The notes under the pieces are model-generated. The model did not search any database, was not told where the DNA came from, and saw nothing but the letters and a program-made list of their open reading frames with translations. Of a stretch of 64,000 bases of DNA, positions 8,893-17,542 are shown one piece after another. Source of the stretch: an uncultured Alphaproteobacteria bacterium (GTDB taxonomy: Bacteria; Pseudomonadota; Alphaproteobacteria; HIMB59; GCA-002718135); the NCBI GenBank assembly GCA_902515745.1, contig CABXWB010000008.1:1-64000 (forward strand). The letters are read 5' to 3'. The translations under genes and the position numbers were made by a program. Numbering within the stretch: the stretch's first letter is position 1; the number at the start of each line of letters is the position of its first letter.

Positions 8893-9798
8893 ATGAAAAA
8901 AATTTTAAAAAAAATTTATAAATTTATTCCTAATAGAATTAAATTATTCATTTTTTACTTAATCAAATACTTTATTTTACCTGATGAAAAAATATTTCAG
9001 CATTTACATTTTGAGGGTTATTTTAAAATAAAAATTTTTAATCATTATGCTTATATGTACTCTGTTGGATCTATTTTAGAAAATACAATTTTTTGGAAGG
9101 GAATTAAAAACACCCACGAACCTTTAAGTAATGAAATTTGGTTTTATCTTTCAAAAAAAAGTAATGTAATTATTGATATTGGTGCTAACTCAGGACTTTA
9201 ATGTCTTATATCACATATTGCTAATAAGAATTGTAATATACATGCTTTTGAACCATCTAATATTTTTATATTTGCATTAAATAAATTAAAAAAAAAAAAT
9301 AATATTAATTTAGTAATAAATTCATATGCCCTTGGTGATATAAACAAATCAGTTTTTTTTGATGGATATAGAACAACTGCAGACTTGGATGAAAAAGCTT
9401 ATTATTCTGAAAAAATAAATTCTAAATGGATTGAAATTAAACAAATTAAATTAAGCGAATACATTTTATCGAAGAAAATTGATAGAGTCGATTTAATAAA
9501 AATAGATATAGAAAAAAATGAATATAAAGTTTTAAAAGATATAAAAAAAAATATTGAAAAAGATCAACCAAATATGTTGGTTGAAATTATTAATGAAGAT
9601 AAAATTTCTCAAGATAGAATTAAAGAAGAAATTGGAGAAATTTTACAAAAATTAAATTATAAAATTTATTTAATAGATGATAAAAATAAAATTATAAATT
9701 ATTCACCTTCAATAAAGTATTCAACATATTGGAATGTTTTGTTTCTTAATTCTATTACAAGTAAATCATTTGAAAAGAAATTTAAAATTTTTTTTTAA
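8893..9798 (+). pseudogene. FkbM-family methyltransferase interrupted by one stop codon
   Basis: The frame opened by the ATG at 8893 runs to the TAA at 9796-9798 with a single internal TAA at 9199-9201 (codon 103) and no frameshift. The stop falls in the SAM-binding motif: IIDIGANSGL, stop, CLISHIANKN, where FkbM proteins usually read GLYSL. A Tyr codon TAT or TAC changed to TAA explains it. After the stop come HAFEPSNIF, YALGD and VDLIKIDIEKNEYKVLKDI, all typical FkbM blocks. A TTG at 9385 could in principle start a C-terminal fragment lacking the SAM site. Intact relatives methylate sugars or lipids. A recent nonsense mutation, or an assembly error, is equally compatible with the sequence. 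Confidence 0.85.
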
Positions 9799-9828
9799 TT
9801 TTTAAATAATTAATGCAGAATTAACATT

Positions 9829-10332
9829 TTATTTTTCTTTAAAAAAAGGCACCATTGAGCTCCAAACCCCATCTTTTTTTAAACGATGATAAGTTGCAGC
9901 TAACACGTGTATTAGAACAAATAAATATAATAAATTAATTACAAATTCATGCATCATTACAACTGTTTCTATAGCAAAACCTGATTTAATATTAAATGAA
10001 TACAAGAAACCAATTAATAATCCTGATAAAGCTGTTGCAGCAAGTAAAACATACATTCCATTATGAACTATTTTTGCAATATTTTTTTGAACTAGCGGAG
10101 TATTTTCTGGTAGTGAACTTTTTTGTGTTTTTTTCATGTAAATAAAACGAATTATTAAAAAGATTAAGAAAAATAAAGCAAAAAAAATTTCAAATCTCAA
10201 AAATACTATATCCTCTAATTGGTTAATATTATCTACCTGTTTAGCAACACCGTAAAGAAATAATATAACAAAGAACCAATGAAATAATTTAGCTTTTTTG
10301 CTATAATTAAAATTATTTTTATCTAGACTCAT
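9829..10332 (-). CDS. Cytochrome b561-type membrane protein
   Basis: A 167-residue protein with four predicted membrane helices (about 15-33, 43-63, 90-110, 130-150). Histidines sit where haem b ligands are found in bacterial cytochrome b561: KLFHWFF in helix 1, IVHNGMYVLL before helix 3, and MMHEFVI with VLIHVLAATYHRL in helix 4. It probably passes electrons between quinol and an unknown partner in the inner membrane. It is divergent from sspB across a 50-base spacer that contains a perfect 22-base palindrome. Its 3' end faces the broken methyltransferase gene. Confidence 0.88.
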   Translation of the reverse strand: MSLDKNNFNYSKKAKLFHWFFVILFLYGVAKQVDNINQLEDIVFLRFEIFFALFFLIFLIIRFIYMKKTQKSSLPENTPLVQKNIAKIVHNGMYVLLAATALSGLLIGFLYSFNIKSGFAIETVVMMHEFVINLLYLFVLIHVLAATYHRLKKDGVWSSMVPFFKEK

Positions 10333-10340
10333 AAATTTAA

Positions 10341-10362
10341 TTGTAATATTTAAATATTACAA
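10341..10362. promoter_or_regulatory. Perfect 22-base palindrome in a divergent promoter region
   Basis: TTGTAATATTTAAATATTACAA is exactly self-complementary and lies nearly centred between the start codons of the cytochrome b561 gene (10332) and sspB (10383). A further half-site, ATTACAA, is at 10376-10382 just before the sspB ATG. The form suggests an operator for a dimeric regulator acting on one or both genes. No regulator is identified. Confidence 0.45.
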
Positions 10363-10382
10363 CTTTAGTAAACAAATTACAA

Positions 10383-10814
10383 ATGATTGATTATCAAAAA
10401 ATACTAAATCAAAACATGTTAAATGTTTTAAAAGATATTTTGAAAAATATAAAAGAAAACGGATTAAATAATAATAATCATCTTTATATTACATTTTTAA
10501 CTAATCACAAAAATGTTGAATTACCGAATTGGATTAAACAAAAATATCCTGAAGAAATGACAATAGTTGTCCAATATGAATATTATGATCTTGAAATCAG
10601 TGAAAATAATTTTTCTATTTCACTATCTTTTAGTAATATTAAAACATATTTAAAAATTGATTATAATGCCATTGTTTCATTTGCAGATCCTTCAGCAAAT
10701 TTTGGATTAATTTTGCAAAAAAATAAAATTCAAAAGAAAGTGAAAAAAAACCTAAAAAACAATAAATCAGAAAAAAATAATGTAATTCACTTTTCGAACT
10801 ATACGAAAAATTAG
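10383..10814 (+). CDS. sspB: SspB-family ClpXP adaptor protein
   Basis: Delivers ssrA-tagged proteins to the ClpXP protease. The 143 residues match the alphaproteobacterial SspB group. The N-terminal region is helical (IDYQKILNQNMLNVLKDILK). The core strands HLYITFLTNHKNVELPNWIKQKYPEEMTIVVQYEY and FSISLSFSNIKTYLKIDYNAIVSFADPSANFGL carry the tag-binding groove. A lysine-rich tail ends the protein, which in this family holds the ClpX-tethering segment. It lies about 2 kb from ssrA, whose tag it would recognise. Its end overlaps that of the convergent gpmA by four bases. Confidence 0.92.
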   Translation: MIDYQKILNQNMLNVLKDILKNIKENGLNNNNHLYITFLTNHKNVELPNWIKQKYPEEMTIVVQYEYYDLEISENNFSISLSFSNIKTYLKIDYNAIVSFADPSANFGLILQKNKIQKKVKKNLKNNKSEKNNVIHFSNYTKN

Positions 10815-11449
10815 TCCAAATAATAATATTTTCTTAGTTGACCATTATCATATTCTAAACATAAAGGACTTCCAGTAGGGATTTCGATTGAAGATATTTC
10901 TTCTGGTTTATACAAACCAATCTTAATCATTATTGCTCTTAAGGAATTACCATGAGCTGCAATTAAAACATTTTTGTTATCTAAAATAAATGGCTGAATA
11001 ACTTCAATGAAATAAGGTGATACACGATTCACTACATCCTTAAGACTTTCTCCATTTGGAGGTGGTATATCATAAGATCTTCTCCATATATGTACTTGAT
11101 CTTTTCCAAATTTATTAGCTGTTTCAGCTTTATTCAAACCAACTAAATCTCCATAATCTCTTTCGTTTAGTCTTTGATCTTTTTCGTAGATAAGTGATCC
11201 ATTTATGTATAAGTTTTCAATTTCTGAAGCCTTTATTGCTATTTCTGCAGTTTTATTTGCTCTTTCTAAAACACTACTAAAAATTTTATCAATTTTGATG
11301 TTATTTTTTTTTAATAAAAGGCCTGCATTATTTGCTTCATTAATACCTTTTTCAGTTAATGGAACATCTTTCCAGCCTGTAAATCTATTTTCTAAATTCC
11401 ATTGACTTTGACCATGTCTAAGTAAAACAAGTTTGTTCATATGTGGCAT
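10811..11449 (-). CDS. gpmA: 2,3-bisphosphoglycerate-dependent phosphoglycerate mutase
   Basis: Interconverts 3- and 2-phosphoglycerate in glycolysis and gluconeogenesis. The phosphohistidine motif LLRHGQSQWNLENRFTGW sits at the N-terminus. LNERDYGDLVGLNKAE and IWRRSYDIPPPNGES follow, and the second histidine is in IAAHGNSLRAIM. The 212-residue length is slightly shorter than E. coli GpmA, as is common in alphaproteobacteria. Two in-frame ATGs (11449 and 11440) are possible, and neither has an obvious ribosome-binding site. The gene is divergent from fumC over about 32 bases. Confidence 0.96.
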   Translation of the reverse strand: MPHMNKLVLLRHGQSQWNLENRFTGWKDVPLTEKGINEANNAGLLLKKNNIKIDKIFSSVLERANKTAEIAIKASEIENLYINGSLIYEKDQRLNERDYGDLVGLNKAETANKFGKDQVHIWRRSYDIPPPNGESLKDVVNRVSPYFIEVIQPFILDNKNVLIAAHGNSLRAIMIKIGLYKPEEISSIEIPTGSPLCLEYDNGQLRKYYYLD

Positions 11450-11481
11450 ATAATATGTTATAAAGTATTTGTTAATAAATA

Positions 11482-12867
11482 ATGACTAATAAAAAAAGAA
11501 TAGAATTTGATAGTTTAGGTTCTAAAAAAATTGATAAAGATAAGCTTTGGGGAGCACAAACTCAAAGATCCTTGGAAAATTTTAAAATTGGTAGCGAAAA
11601 ATTACCATCAGAGCTGATTATTGCATTGGGTCAACAAAAGAAAGCAGCTGCAGAAGCTAATATAGAACTTGGTATCATAGATAGAAAATTGGGATCATTA
11701 ATATCAAAAGCCTGTGATGATATTATTAATTTAAAACTTATTGAAGAGTTTCCATTAGTAGTATGGCAGACTGGTTCTGGAACCCAAACCAATATGAATG
11801 CAAATGAAGTAATTAGCAACTATATTATTAGAAAATTAAATGGGAGAATTGGAAGTAAAAAACCTATTCATCCAAATGATCATGTAAATTTATCTCAATC
11901 ATCAAATGATACTTTTCCAACCATAATGCATATCGCAATAAATGAATTATCAATTAAAAATTTAATTCCAAATCTTAAAGATCTAATCAAAGAATTTCAA
12001 AAAAAGAAAAATAAATTTCAAAATATAATTAAAATAGGAAGAACACACACTCAAGATGCAACACCAATTACTTTAGGTAATGAGTTCTCAGCCTTTAGTA
12101 CTCAATTGCAAGCTTGTTTAAAAAGAATAGAAATTGCACAATCAGAATTAAAGTATCTTGCTCAAGGCGGGACTGCAGTAGGCTCTGGTATCAATGCACC
12201 AAAAAAGTTTGATAAAGTTTTTTGTAAATATTTGAATAAGCTTACTATAGATAATTATAAACCATCTCCAAATAAATTTGAAGCTTTAGCTAGTCATGAC
12301 CCATTAGTTAATTTTTCAAATTCTTTAAAAGCCGTGTCAATCTCATTATTAAAGATAATAAATGATATTCGATTTTTAGCATCTGGACCTAGATCAGGCT
12401 TAGGAGAATTAATACTACCTGCTAATGAGCCTGGATCATCAATTATGCCTGGAAAAATTAACCCAACTCAAATTGAAGCATTAAGTATGGTATGTGTTCA
12501 AGTAATTGGAAATAGTACAACCGTAGATCTTGCTGGTTCGAATGGTCACTTTCAATTAAATGCATATAAACCGGTTATAGCATTTAGTATAATTCAATCG
12601 GTTAATCTGATTAGCGATGGAATAAGAAGTTTTAATAAGAATTGCTTAAAAGGATTAAAGGCAAATAAAATAATGATTGATAATCATTTAAATAATTCTT
12701 TAATGCTTGTAACTGCCTTAAATAAAAGTATTGGATATGATAATGCAGCAAAAATTGCTAAAAAAGCATTTGATGAAAATTTGACTCTTAAAGAAGCGTC
12801 ATTAAAATTGAAATTAATTTCTGAAAAGGAATTTGATAAGATAGTTGATCCAAAAAAAATGATATAA
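11482..12867 (+). CDS. fumC: Class II fumarate hydratase
   Basis: Interconverts fumarate and malate in the TCA cycle without an Fe-S cluster. The 461 residues are the usual length. WQTGSGTQTNMNANEV (about 94-109) and HPNDHVNLSQSSNDTFPT (about 131-148) are substrate-binding blocks. IGRTHTQDATP carries the catalytic histidine region, and the superfamily signature GSSIMPGKINPTQIE is intact. The start is the ATG at 11482. The stop is immediately followed by the end of the convergent lpxC, with no spacer and no visible terminator between the two. Confidence 0.97.
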   Translation: MTNKKRIEFDSLGSKKIDKDKLWGAQTQRSLENFKIGSEKLPSELIIALGQQKKAAAEANIELGIIDRKLGSLISKACDDIINLKLIEEFPLVVWQTGSGTQTNMNANEVISNYIIRKLNGRIGSKKPIHPNDHVNLSQSSNDTFPTIMHIAINELSIKNLIPNLKDLIKEFQKKKNKFQNIIKIGRTHTQDATPITLGNEFSAFSTQLQACLKRIEIAQSELKYLAQGGTAVGSGINAPKKFDKVFCKYLNKLTIDNYKPSPNKFEALASHDPLVNFSNSLKAVSISLLKIINDIRFLASGPRSGLGELILPANEPGSSIMPGKINPTQIEALSMVCVQVIGNSTTVDLAGSNGHFQLNAYKPVIAFSIIQSVNLISDGIRSFNKNCLKGLKANKIMIDNHLNNSLMLVTALNKSIGYDNAAKIAKKAFDENLTLKEASLKLKLISEKEFDKIVDPKKMI

Positions 12868-13740
12868 CTAAATATACTTGTAATTATTTTTATCAGCAAA
12901 CAAAGATTTTAATAATAAGTTATTCAAATAATGGCCAGATTTGTTACCAAAAAAATAACCTTGAATTGGTGCTCCTGCTAAATACAAATCTCCAATAGAA
13001 TCAAGAATTTTATGTCTCACAAACTCATCCTTAAAACGCAAACCATCTGAGTTAAGTATTTTACTTTCTCCAACTACAACTGCGTTGTCTAAAGAACCAC
13101 CAAGCGCTAAACCATTTGATCTTAGCATATCTACATCTCTTTCAAACCCAAAAGTACGTGCTGAGGCAATATCAGTTTTATAATTTCCATTTACTAATTG
13201 TAATTGACAGCTTTGTTTACTAATTAGTTTACTTGGAAAATCAATTTCGAAATCTATAGAAAACTGATTATTAGGTTTTAGTTCTGCATATGAATCATTA
13301 TTATCTACTTTAATATTTTTTTTTACTTTTAAAATTTTTCTTCTTTTATTTAAACTTTGAATAGATGTTTGTTCAATAAGATCTACAAACTTTATTGAAC
13401 TTCCATCCATTATTGGTACTTCTGGTCCATCAATTTCAATTTTAATATTATCAATGTGTAATCCAGACAGAGCACTCATTAAATGTTCAATAGTTGAGAC
13501 ACTTGCTCCACTACGATTACTGATAGTTGTGCTTAATTTGGTATTAGTTACATTTGACCATAGAGCTTCAATGATATTATTTCTAGTAAGGTCTTTTCTT
13601 AAAAACTTTATTCCGTAATCAGCTTTAGCAGGATAAAGTTTCATAGATACATTTACGCCTGAATGCAGCCCTATTCCATTTATAGATACGGGTTTTGCTA
13701 TTGTTTGTTGGCTATTTGAATTGTTTAATAAATCAATCAT
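12868..13740 (-). CDS. lpxC: UDP-3-O-acyl-N-acetylglucosamine deacetylase
   Basis: Zinc enzyme for the first committed step of lipid A synthesis, which implies a Gram-negative outer membrane with LPS. The 290 residues include GIGLHSGVNVSMKLYPA near the N-terminus, the zinc ligand in STIEHLMSALSGLHIDN, and the second zinc and catalytic motif FVRHKILDSIGDLYLAG. It follows ftsZ at the end of the dcw cluster, as in many proteobacteria. The start ATG lies only two bases after the T-run of a stem-loop, and no Shine-Dalgarno sequence is visible, which is unusual (see the hairpin entry). Confidence 0.97.
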   Translation of the reverse strand: MIDLLNNSNSQQTIAKPVSINGIGLHSGVNVSMKLYPAKADYGIKFLRKDLTRNNIIEALWSNVTNTKLSTTISNRSGASVSTIEHLMSALSGLHIDNIKIEIDGPEVPIMDGSSIKFVDLIEQTSIQSLNKRRKILKVKKNIKVDNNDSYAELKPNNQFSIDFEIDFPSKLISKQSCQLQLVNGNYKTDIASARTFGFERDVDMLRSNGLALGGSLDNAVVVGESKILNSDGLRFKDEFVRHKILDSIGDLYLAGAPIQGYFFGNKSGHYLNNLLLKSLFADKNNYKYI

Positions 13741-13742
13741 TT

Positions 13743-13774
13743 AAAAAAAAGTGCCGTTCCAAGCACTTTTTTTT
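13743..13774 (-). terminator. Stem-loop with T-run flush against lpxC
   Basis: On the minus strand an A-run and GTGC pair with GCAC and eight T around an eight-base loop. The structure looks the same on both strands, with the stem extended by A-T pairs. It stands about 70 bases after the ftsZ stop and ends two bases before the lpxC ATG. It may terminate dcw transcription, or act as an attenuator that limits lpxC expression. Confidence 0.65.
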
Positions 13775-13840
13775 ATATATTTTTCACGATCTTAACAACT
13801 AACCTAATATTTCAAAATATTACAAATAATATTTTTTGTA

Positions 13841-15475
13841 CTAATTAGCCTGTCTTCTTAAGAAAGTAGGTATATCTAAAAGTTCTTCCTCTGTTTCCTG
13901 ATTGAACTCATCATCACTTTCAGAAGATTCAGTTATTTCACCACTAAACTCCACCTCTTCATTGATACTTAAATCATTATCTTCAGAACTATTTTCTTCA
14001 ATTTTTTCTTCTGAAGATGCAAAAACTGGCTCGGTCTTTTCAAGAAACTCGTTTTCTGAAGGTGTATCTTCCGGTTTATTTGTTGTTGAGAGAGTATCAA
14101 ATAGACTCAACCTTCTTACACTAGCTTCATGTGGTTTTTCAATATGCGTAGATGATTTTGAAAATTCATCAGAAATATTATCTATTTCAATTTGATCTTC
14201 TGTTTCTAATGCTTCATTTTTTTCAAATACTTGATTATCAACATTTTCTTCTAAACTTGAAGTTTCTATTTGGTCAATTTTTGATTCCTTATCTAAATTA
14301 ATATTATCTGAATTTTGATCATTGAGAACTTCTTCACTTGAATTTTGATTAATCTCTTCATTTAAGATATTTTCATTATGTACAGTATTTTCATTTAATG
14401 TTGTACTTGCATACAATGACTCAGACTTTTCTATACCTTGTTTGTAAATATCATTATTAATATTTATTGGGGCAAAATTTTCTATTTGTTTAGTTAATAT
14501 GTTACTATTTGCATCAATACCTGTTGCTACAATACTAACTCTTACAACACCTTCAAGTCTATCATCACAAGTTGTTCCGTATATAATGTTTGCTTCTTCA
14601 TCTACTTCTTGTTTAATTCTATTAGCAGCTTCATCAACCTCATATAGTGTAATGTCTTTGCCACCAGTAATATTAATTATTAATCCTTTTGCACCTTTAA
14701 GGGAGACATCATCAATTAAAGGGTTTGCAATAGCTGCTTCAGCGGCTGCAATTGCCCTACCTTCACCTTGTGCTTCACCAGTCCCCATCATAGCTTTGCC
14801 CATTTCAGACATAACAGTTTTGATATCTGAGAAATCTAAATTTATCATTCCAGGTTGAACCATAAGATCAGTTACACCTCTGACACCTGCATAAAGTACA
14901 TCATCTGCCATTTTAAAAGCATCAGAAAAAGTAGTTTTTTCATTAGCAATTCTAAATAAATTTTGGTTTGGAATTGTTAATAATGTGTCAACATACTGTT
15001 GCAGTTCATCAATTCCTTTCTCAGCTAACTTCATTCTTTGCGAGCCCTCAAAATGAAAAGGTTTAGTTACTACACCAACTGTTAGAATTCCTTTTTCTCT
15101 TGCTAATTTAGCAATTACTGGAGCAGCTCCTGTGCCAGTACCACCGCCCATTCCAGCAGCTATAAAAAGCATATGACTACCTTCAAACTTTTCACTTAGA
15201 TCTTGAATTGCTTCTTCTGCAGCCTGTCTTCCAATATCAGGTCTCATTCCTGCACCCAGACCTTTAGTGCTATTTAATCCTAATTGAATTTTATTTGGAC
15301 AACTCGAAATTTGTAAAGCTTGTGCGTCAGTGTTTGCTATTAAAAAGTCTACACCTTCTAAATTAGCATTAATCATATTGTTAACTGCATTTCCTCCAGA
15401 TCCACCTACTCCTAAGACAGTTATTTTAGGATGTAAGTTTTGCTCTACATCTTGTAATGAAATATTAATAGTCAT
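13841..15475 (-). CDS. ftsZ: Cell division GTPase FtsZ
   Basis: Tubulin-like GTPase that forms the division ring. The nucleotide site includes [14 protein letters not shown] (about 21-34), the tubulin signature [11 protein letters not shown] (about 110-120) and NPLIDD (about 251-256). Residues from about 330 to 530 form an acidic, Asn/Glu/Ser-rich, probably disordered linker. The protein ends in the conserved partner-binding peptide DIPTFLRRQ (about 534-542). At 544 residues it is long because of this linker, as in other alphaproteobacteria. A GGAG sequence lies about nine bases before the ATG. The 79-base gap to ftsA is the largest in the cluster and could hold a separate promoter. Confidence 0.98.
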   Translation of the reverse strand: MTINISLQDVEQNLHPKITVLGVGGSGGNAVNNMINANLEGVDFLIANTDAQALQISSCPNKIQLGLNSTKGLGAGMRPDIGRQAAEEAIQDLSEKFEGSHMLFIAAGMGGGTGTGAAPVIAKLAREKGILTVGVVTKPFHFEGSQRMKLAEKGIDELQQYVDTLLTIPNQNLFRIANEKTTFSDAFKMADDVLYAGVRGVTDLMVQPGMINLDFSDIKTVMSEMGKAMMGTGEAQGEGRAIAAAEAAIANPLIDDVSLKGAKGLIINITGGKDITLYEVDEAANRIKQEVDEEANIIYGTTCDDRLEGVVRVSIVATGIDANSNILTKQIENFAPININNDIYKQGIEKSESLYASTTLNENTVHNENILNEEINQNSSEEVLNDQNSDNINLDKESKIDQIETSSLEENVDNQVFEKNEALETEDQIEIDNISDEFSKSSTHIEKPHEASVRRLSLFDTLSTTNKPEDTPSENEFLEKTEPVFASSEEKIEENSSEDNDLSINEEVEFSGEITESSESDDEFNQETEEELLDIPTFLRRQAN

Positions 15476-15505
15476 TGTAATCTCCGCCGTTTTAAATAGT
15501 TTTTA

Positions 15506-15526
15506 ACGATTTATGATCGAAATCGT
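15506..15526 (-). promoter_or_regulatory. Inverted repeat in the ftsA-ftsZ gap
   Basis: ACGATTT and AAATCGT flank a seven-base centre (ATGATCG) about 30 bases before the ftsZ start. It could be an operator or a leader hairpin for ftsZ. It directly abuts a TTAA-N7-TTAA sequence at 15492-15506 that resembles a CtrA site, although such matches are common by chance in AT-rich DNA. Confidence 0.3.
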
Positions 15527-15554
15527 CAATATAATTTACTATATATAGTATTAT

Positions 15555-16775
15555 CTAAATATATTGATCAAGCCAAGAAAAAAAGCTTGAAATTCCTCGT
15601 TTTTTTGAATTTTTTGATTGATTTGGAAGAAAATCAATTTTAAATAAATTTTGATCGTACAATACAGATCCAATAATGTCACAAAAATAGGGTTTTTTAA
15701 ATTTATTTTCCAAATTTAATTGCTCTAAGGGGTTTGATACTCTTACACCGCTTGCAAAAATTGTTTCTACATATTTCGTAATATTATCCATCATTGCCCC
15801 TCCACCAGTTAGAACTACATTGTTTAATTTTTTATTTCTCAGATTATTGTCTCTAATTTTTTGCCATATCATCTCTAATGTTTCTTCAATACGTGGTCTA
15901 ATAATAGCATTTAGGCTTGATCTTGTTATTTGTTTAAATGTATTTTTATCACCTGAAATAATTGGAATTTCTATAATTTCATGATCATCGCTTGGCGATG
16001 AAACGAGAGAGCCATATAAAGTTTTTAATCTTTCGGCACTGGAAATAGTAGTTGATAAACCTCTAGCAATATCTAATGTAACATTATTACTACCAACACC
16101 TATAGCATCTCCATAAACAAATTTGTTATTTTCAAATACTGATATAGATGATGTTGAATGACCTAAATCAATACAAATAGTTCCAAGCTCTTTTTCATCT
16201 TTTGTTAAAGATGATAAAGAAGAAGATAATGGAGAAGGGATATAGTTATCAATACTAAGTTTCAATTTTTTGATTACACTAGAAATATTATCTACATATT
16301 TTTTTTGTATATTTATTTTATAAAAGTTAATTTTAATATTATCAGAATAATTTCCAATCGGAGCATTGAAATACAGATTATTATCAATATCATACGAAGT
16401 TATGTTATTAAATATTTCTAATTTTTCACTTTGATTATTAAAATATTCTGATTGGTTAATTATTTTTTTCAGATGTAACTCTGATATTCTCTCATTTTTT
16501 AATTCTATTTCTGAGTTGTAGTAATGAGAATTAGAATTCAACAGAGATAAATTGAGATTAATTGAATTTAATTTAGTTTGAGATTGTTTTTCAGCCTCTA
16601 TTACTAAAGATTTAATTTGATCATGTAAATTTTCAAAATTTAAAATAATATTTTTTTTAATATTATTATTAGGAACACTAGCAATTGATAATAAATTAAT
16701 ATTTTCAGCATTCTTATAATCAGCAATGACACATGATATTTTTGAATTACCAATATCTAAACCAGCTTTAATCAT
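15555..16775 (-). CDS. ftsA: Cell division protein FtsA
   Basis: Actin-like ATPase that tethers FtsZ to the membrane. The 406 residues begin MIKAGLDIGNSKISCVIAD, the first phosphate-binding loop. The SHS2/1C subdomain lies at about 85-165. Phosphate 2 is near ELGTICIDLGHSTSSISVF (about 197-215) and the adenosine motif is NNVVLTGGGAMMDNI. The C-terminus KRGISSFFSWLDQYI is the amphipathic membrane-targeting helix. Its start overlaps the ftsQ stop by eight bases. Sequence between the motifs is divergent, with many Asn, Lys and Ile residues, in line with local base composition. Confidence 0.95.
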   Translation of the reverse strand: MIKAGLDIGNSKISCVIADYKNAENINLLSIASVPNNNIKKNIILNFENLHDQIKSLVIEAEKQSQTKLNSINLNLSLLNSNSHYYNSEIELKNERISELHLKKIINQSEYFNNQSEKLEIFNNITSYDIDNNLYFNAPIGNYSDNIKINFYKINIQKKYVDNISSVIKKLKLSIDNYIPSPLSSSLSSLTKDEKELGTICIDLGHSTSSISVFENNKFVYGDAIGVGSNNVTLDIARGLSTTISSAERLKTLYGSLVSSPSDDHEIIEIPIISGDKNTFKQITRSSLNAIIRPRIEETLEMIWQKIRDNNLRNKKLNNVVLTGGGAMMDNITKYVETIFASGVRVSNPLEQLNLENKFKKPYFCDIIGSVLYDQNLFKIDFLPNQSKNSKKRGISSFFSWLDQYI

Positions 16776-17541
16776 TTAAATTTATTAAAATTGTTTTTTT
16801 TAAATTTCTTAAGTCATATGTTTGTATATTATTAATATCCGTTTCGCTAAGTTTATTTTGTATCATAATAAAATTCTGAATAGATTTATTTGGATCTTCT
16901 TCTGAAAGCATTAATTTAACATCGCTGTATAAATTTATATTCCATCTTCTTTTATTAATAAATTCCAAACTCTGTATTTTAAATTTTTTTTCAAAATCAT
17001 TATTTTTTAAAATATTAATTAGTGAATTAGCTTTTAAGTTTGAAGAATTACCCATAAAAATTAATAATGACTGATTGGTCAAATCTGTAATGTAAATTTG
17101 ATCTATAATTTTTCCATTTTCATCAAAAACAAAGTATTTCTCGTTAAAAAAATAAATTCCTATTGGTTTATATTCTTTAATACTAATAAATAGAGTATCT
17201 TTGTAATTTGTTTGTAAATATATTTCTTTGACCCAATTATTTTCTTTTATTGAGTTATTAATTTGATCCAATGGTAATAAAAAAATCGAAGATCCTAGAT
17301 AATTTTGCAGTTTATCCTCTACAAATTTTAATTCAATTTTCTCCAAACCTGAAATATCAAATTTTGAAAATTGGTATTGGAAGTTTTCTGAAAAACTCTG
17401 AATTGTATTTTTAGAAATCTGAATTAAATTATTTTTGTTAAAATATAGTAAAATAAAAAAAATAATTAAAAATAAAAAAATACAAAATAAAGTTAATGAT
17501 TTAATACTTAAGACATATCTTCTTCTATTAATATTATTCAT
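16768..17541 (-). CDS. ftsQ: Cell division protein FtsQ
   Basis: Bitopic divisome protein linking early and late components. A short basic cytoplasmic tail (MNNINRRRYVLSIKS) precedes one membrane helix at about 16-34. A POTRA-like segment follows at about 57-125, with FDISGLEKIELKFVEDKL and NNWVKEIYLQTNYKDTLFISIKEYKPIGIYF. The rest is the beta domain. Assignment rests on this topology plus the invariant ddl-ftsQ-ftsA order, since primary sequence is weakly conserved. It lies one base after ddl and overlaps ftsA. Confidence 0.92.
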   Translation of the reverse strand: MNNINRRRYVLSIKSLTLFCIFLFLIIFFILLYFNKNNLIQISKNTIQSFSENFQYQFSKFDISGLEKIELKFVEDKLQNYLGSSIFLLPLDQINNSIKENNWVKEIYLQTNYKDTLFISIKEYKPIGIYFFNEKYFVFDENGKIIDQIYITDLTNQSLLIFMGNSSNLKANSLINILKNNDFEKKFKIQSLEFINKRRWNINLYSDVKLMLSEEDPNKSIQNFIMIQNKLSETDINNIQTYDLRNLKKTILINLND

Positions 17542-17542
17542 A

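Noticed and set aside
13805..13822. AT-only inverted repeat TAATATTT-CA-AAATATTA downstream of ftsZ
   Set aside because: The stem has no GC pairs and such repeats are expected often in DNA of this composition. The nearby GC-containing hairpin is the better terminator candidate.
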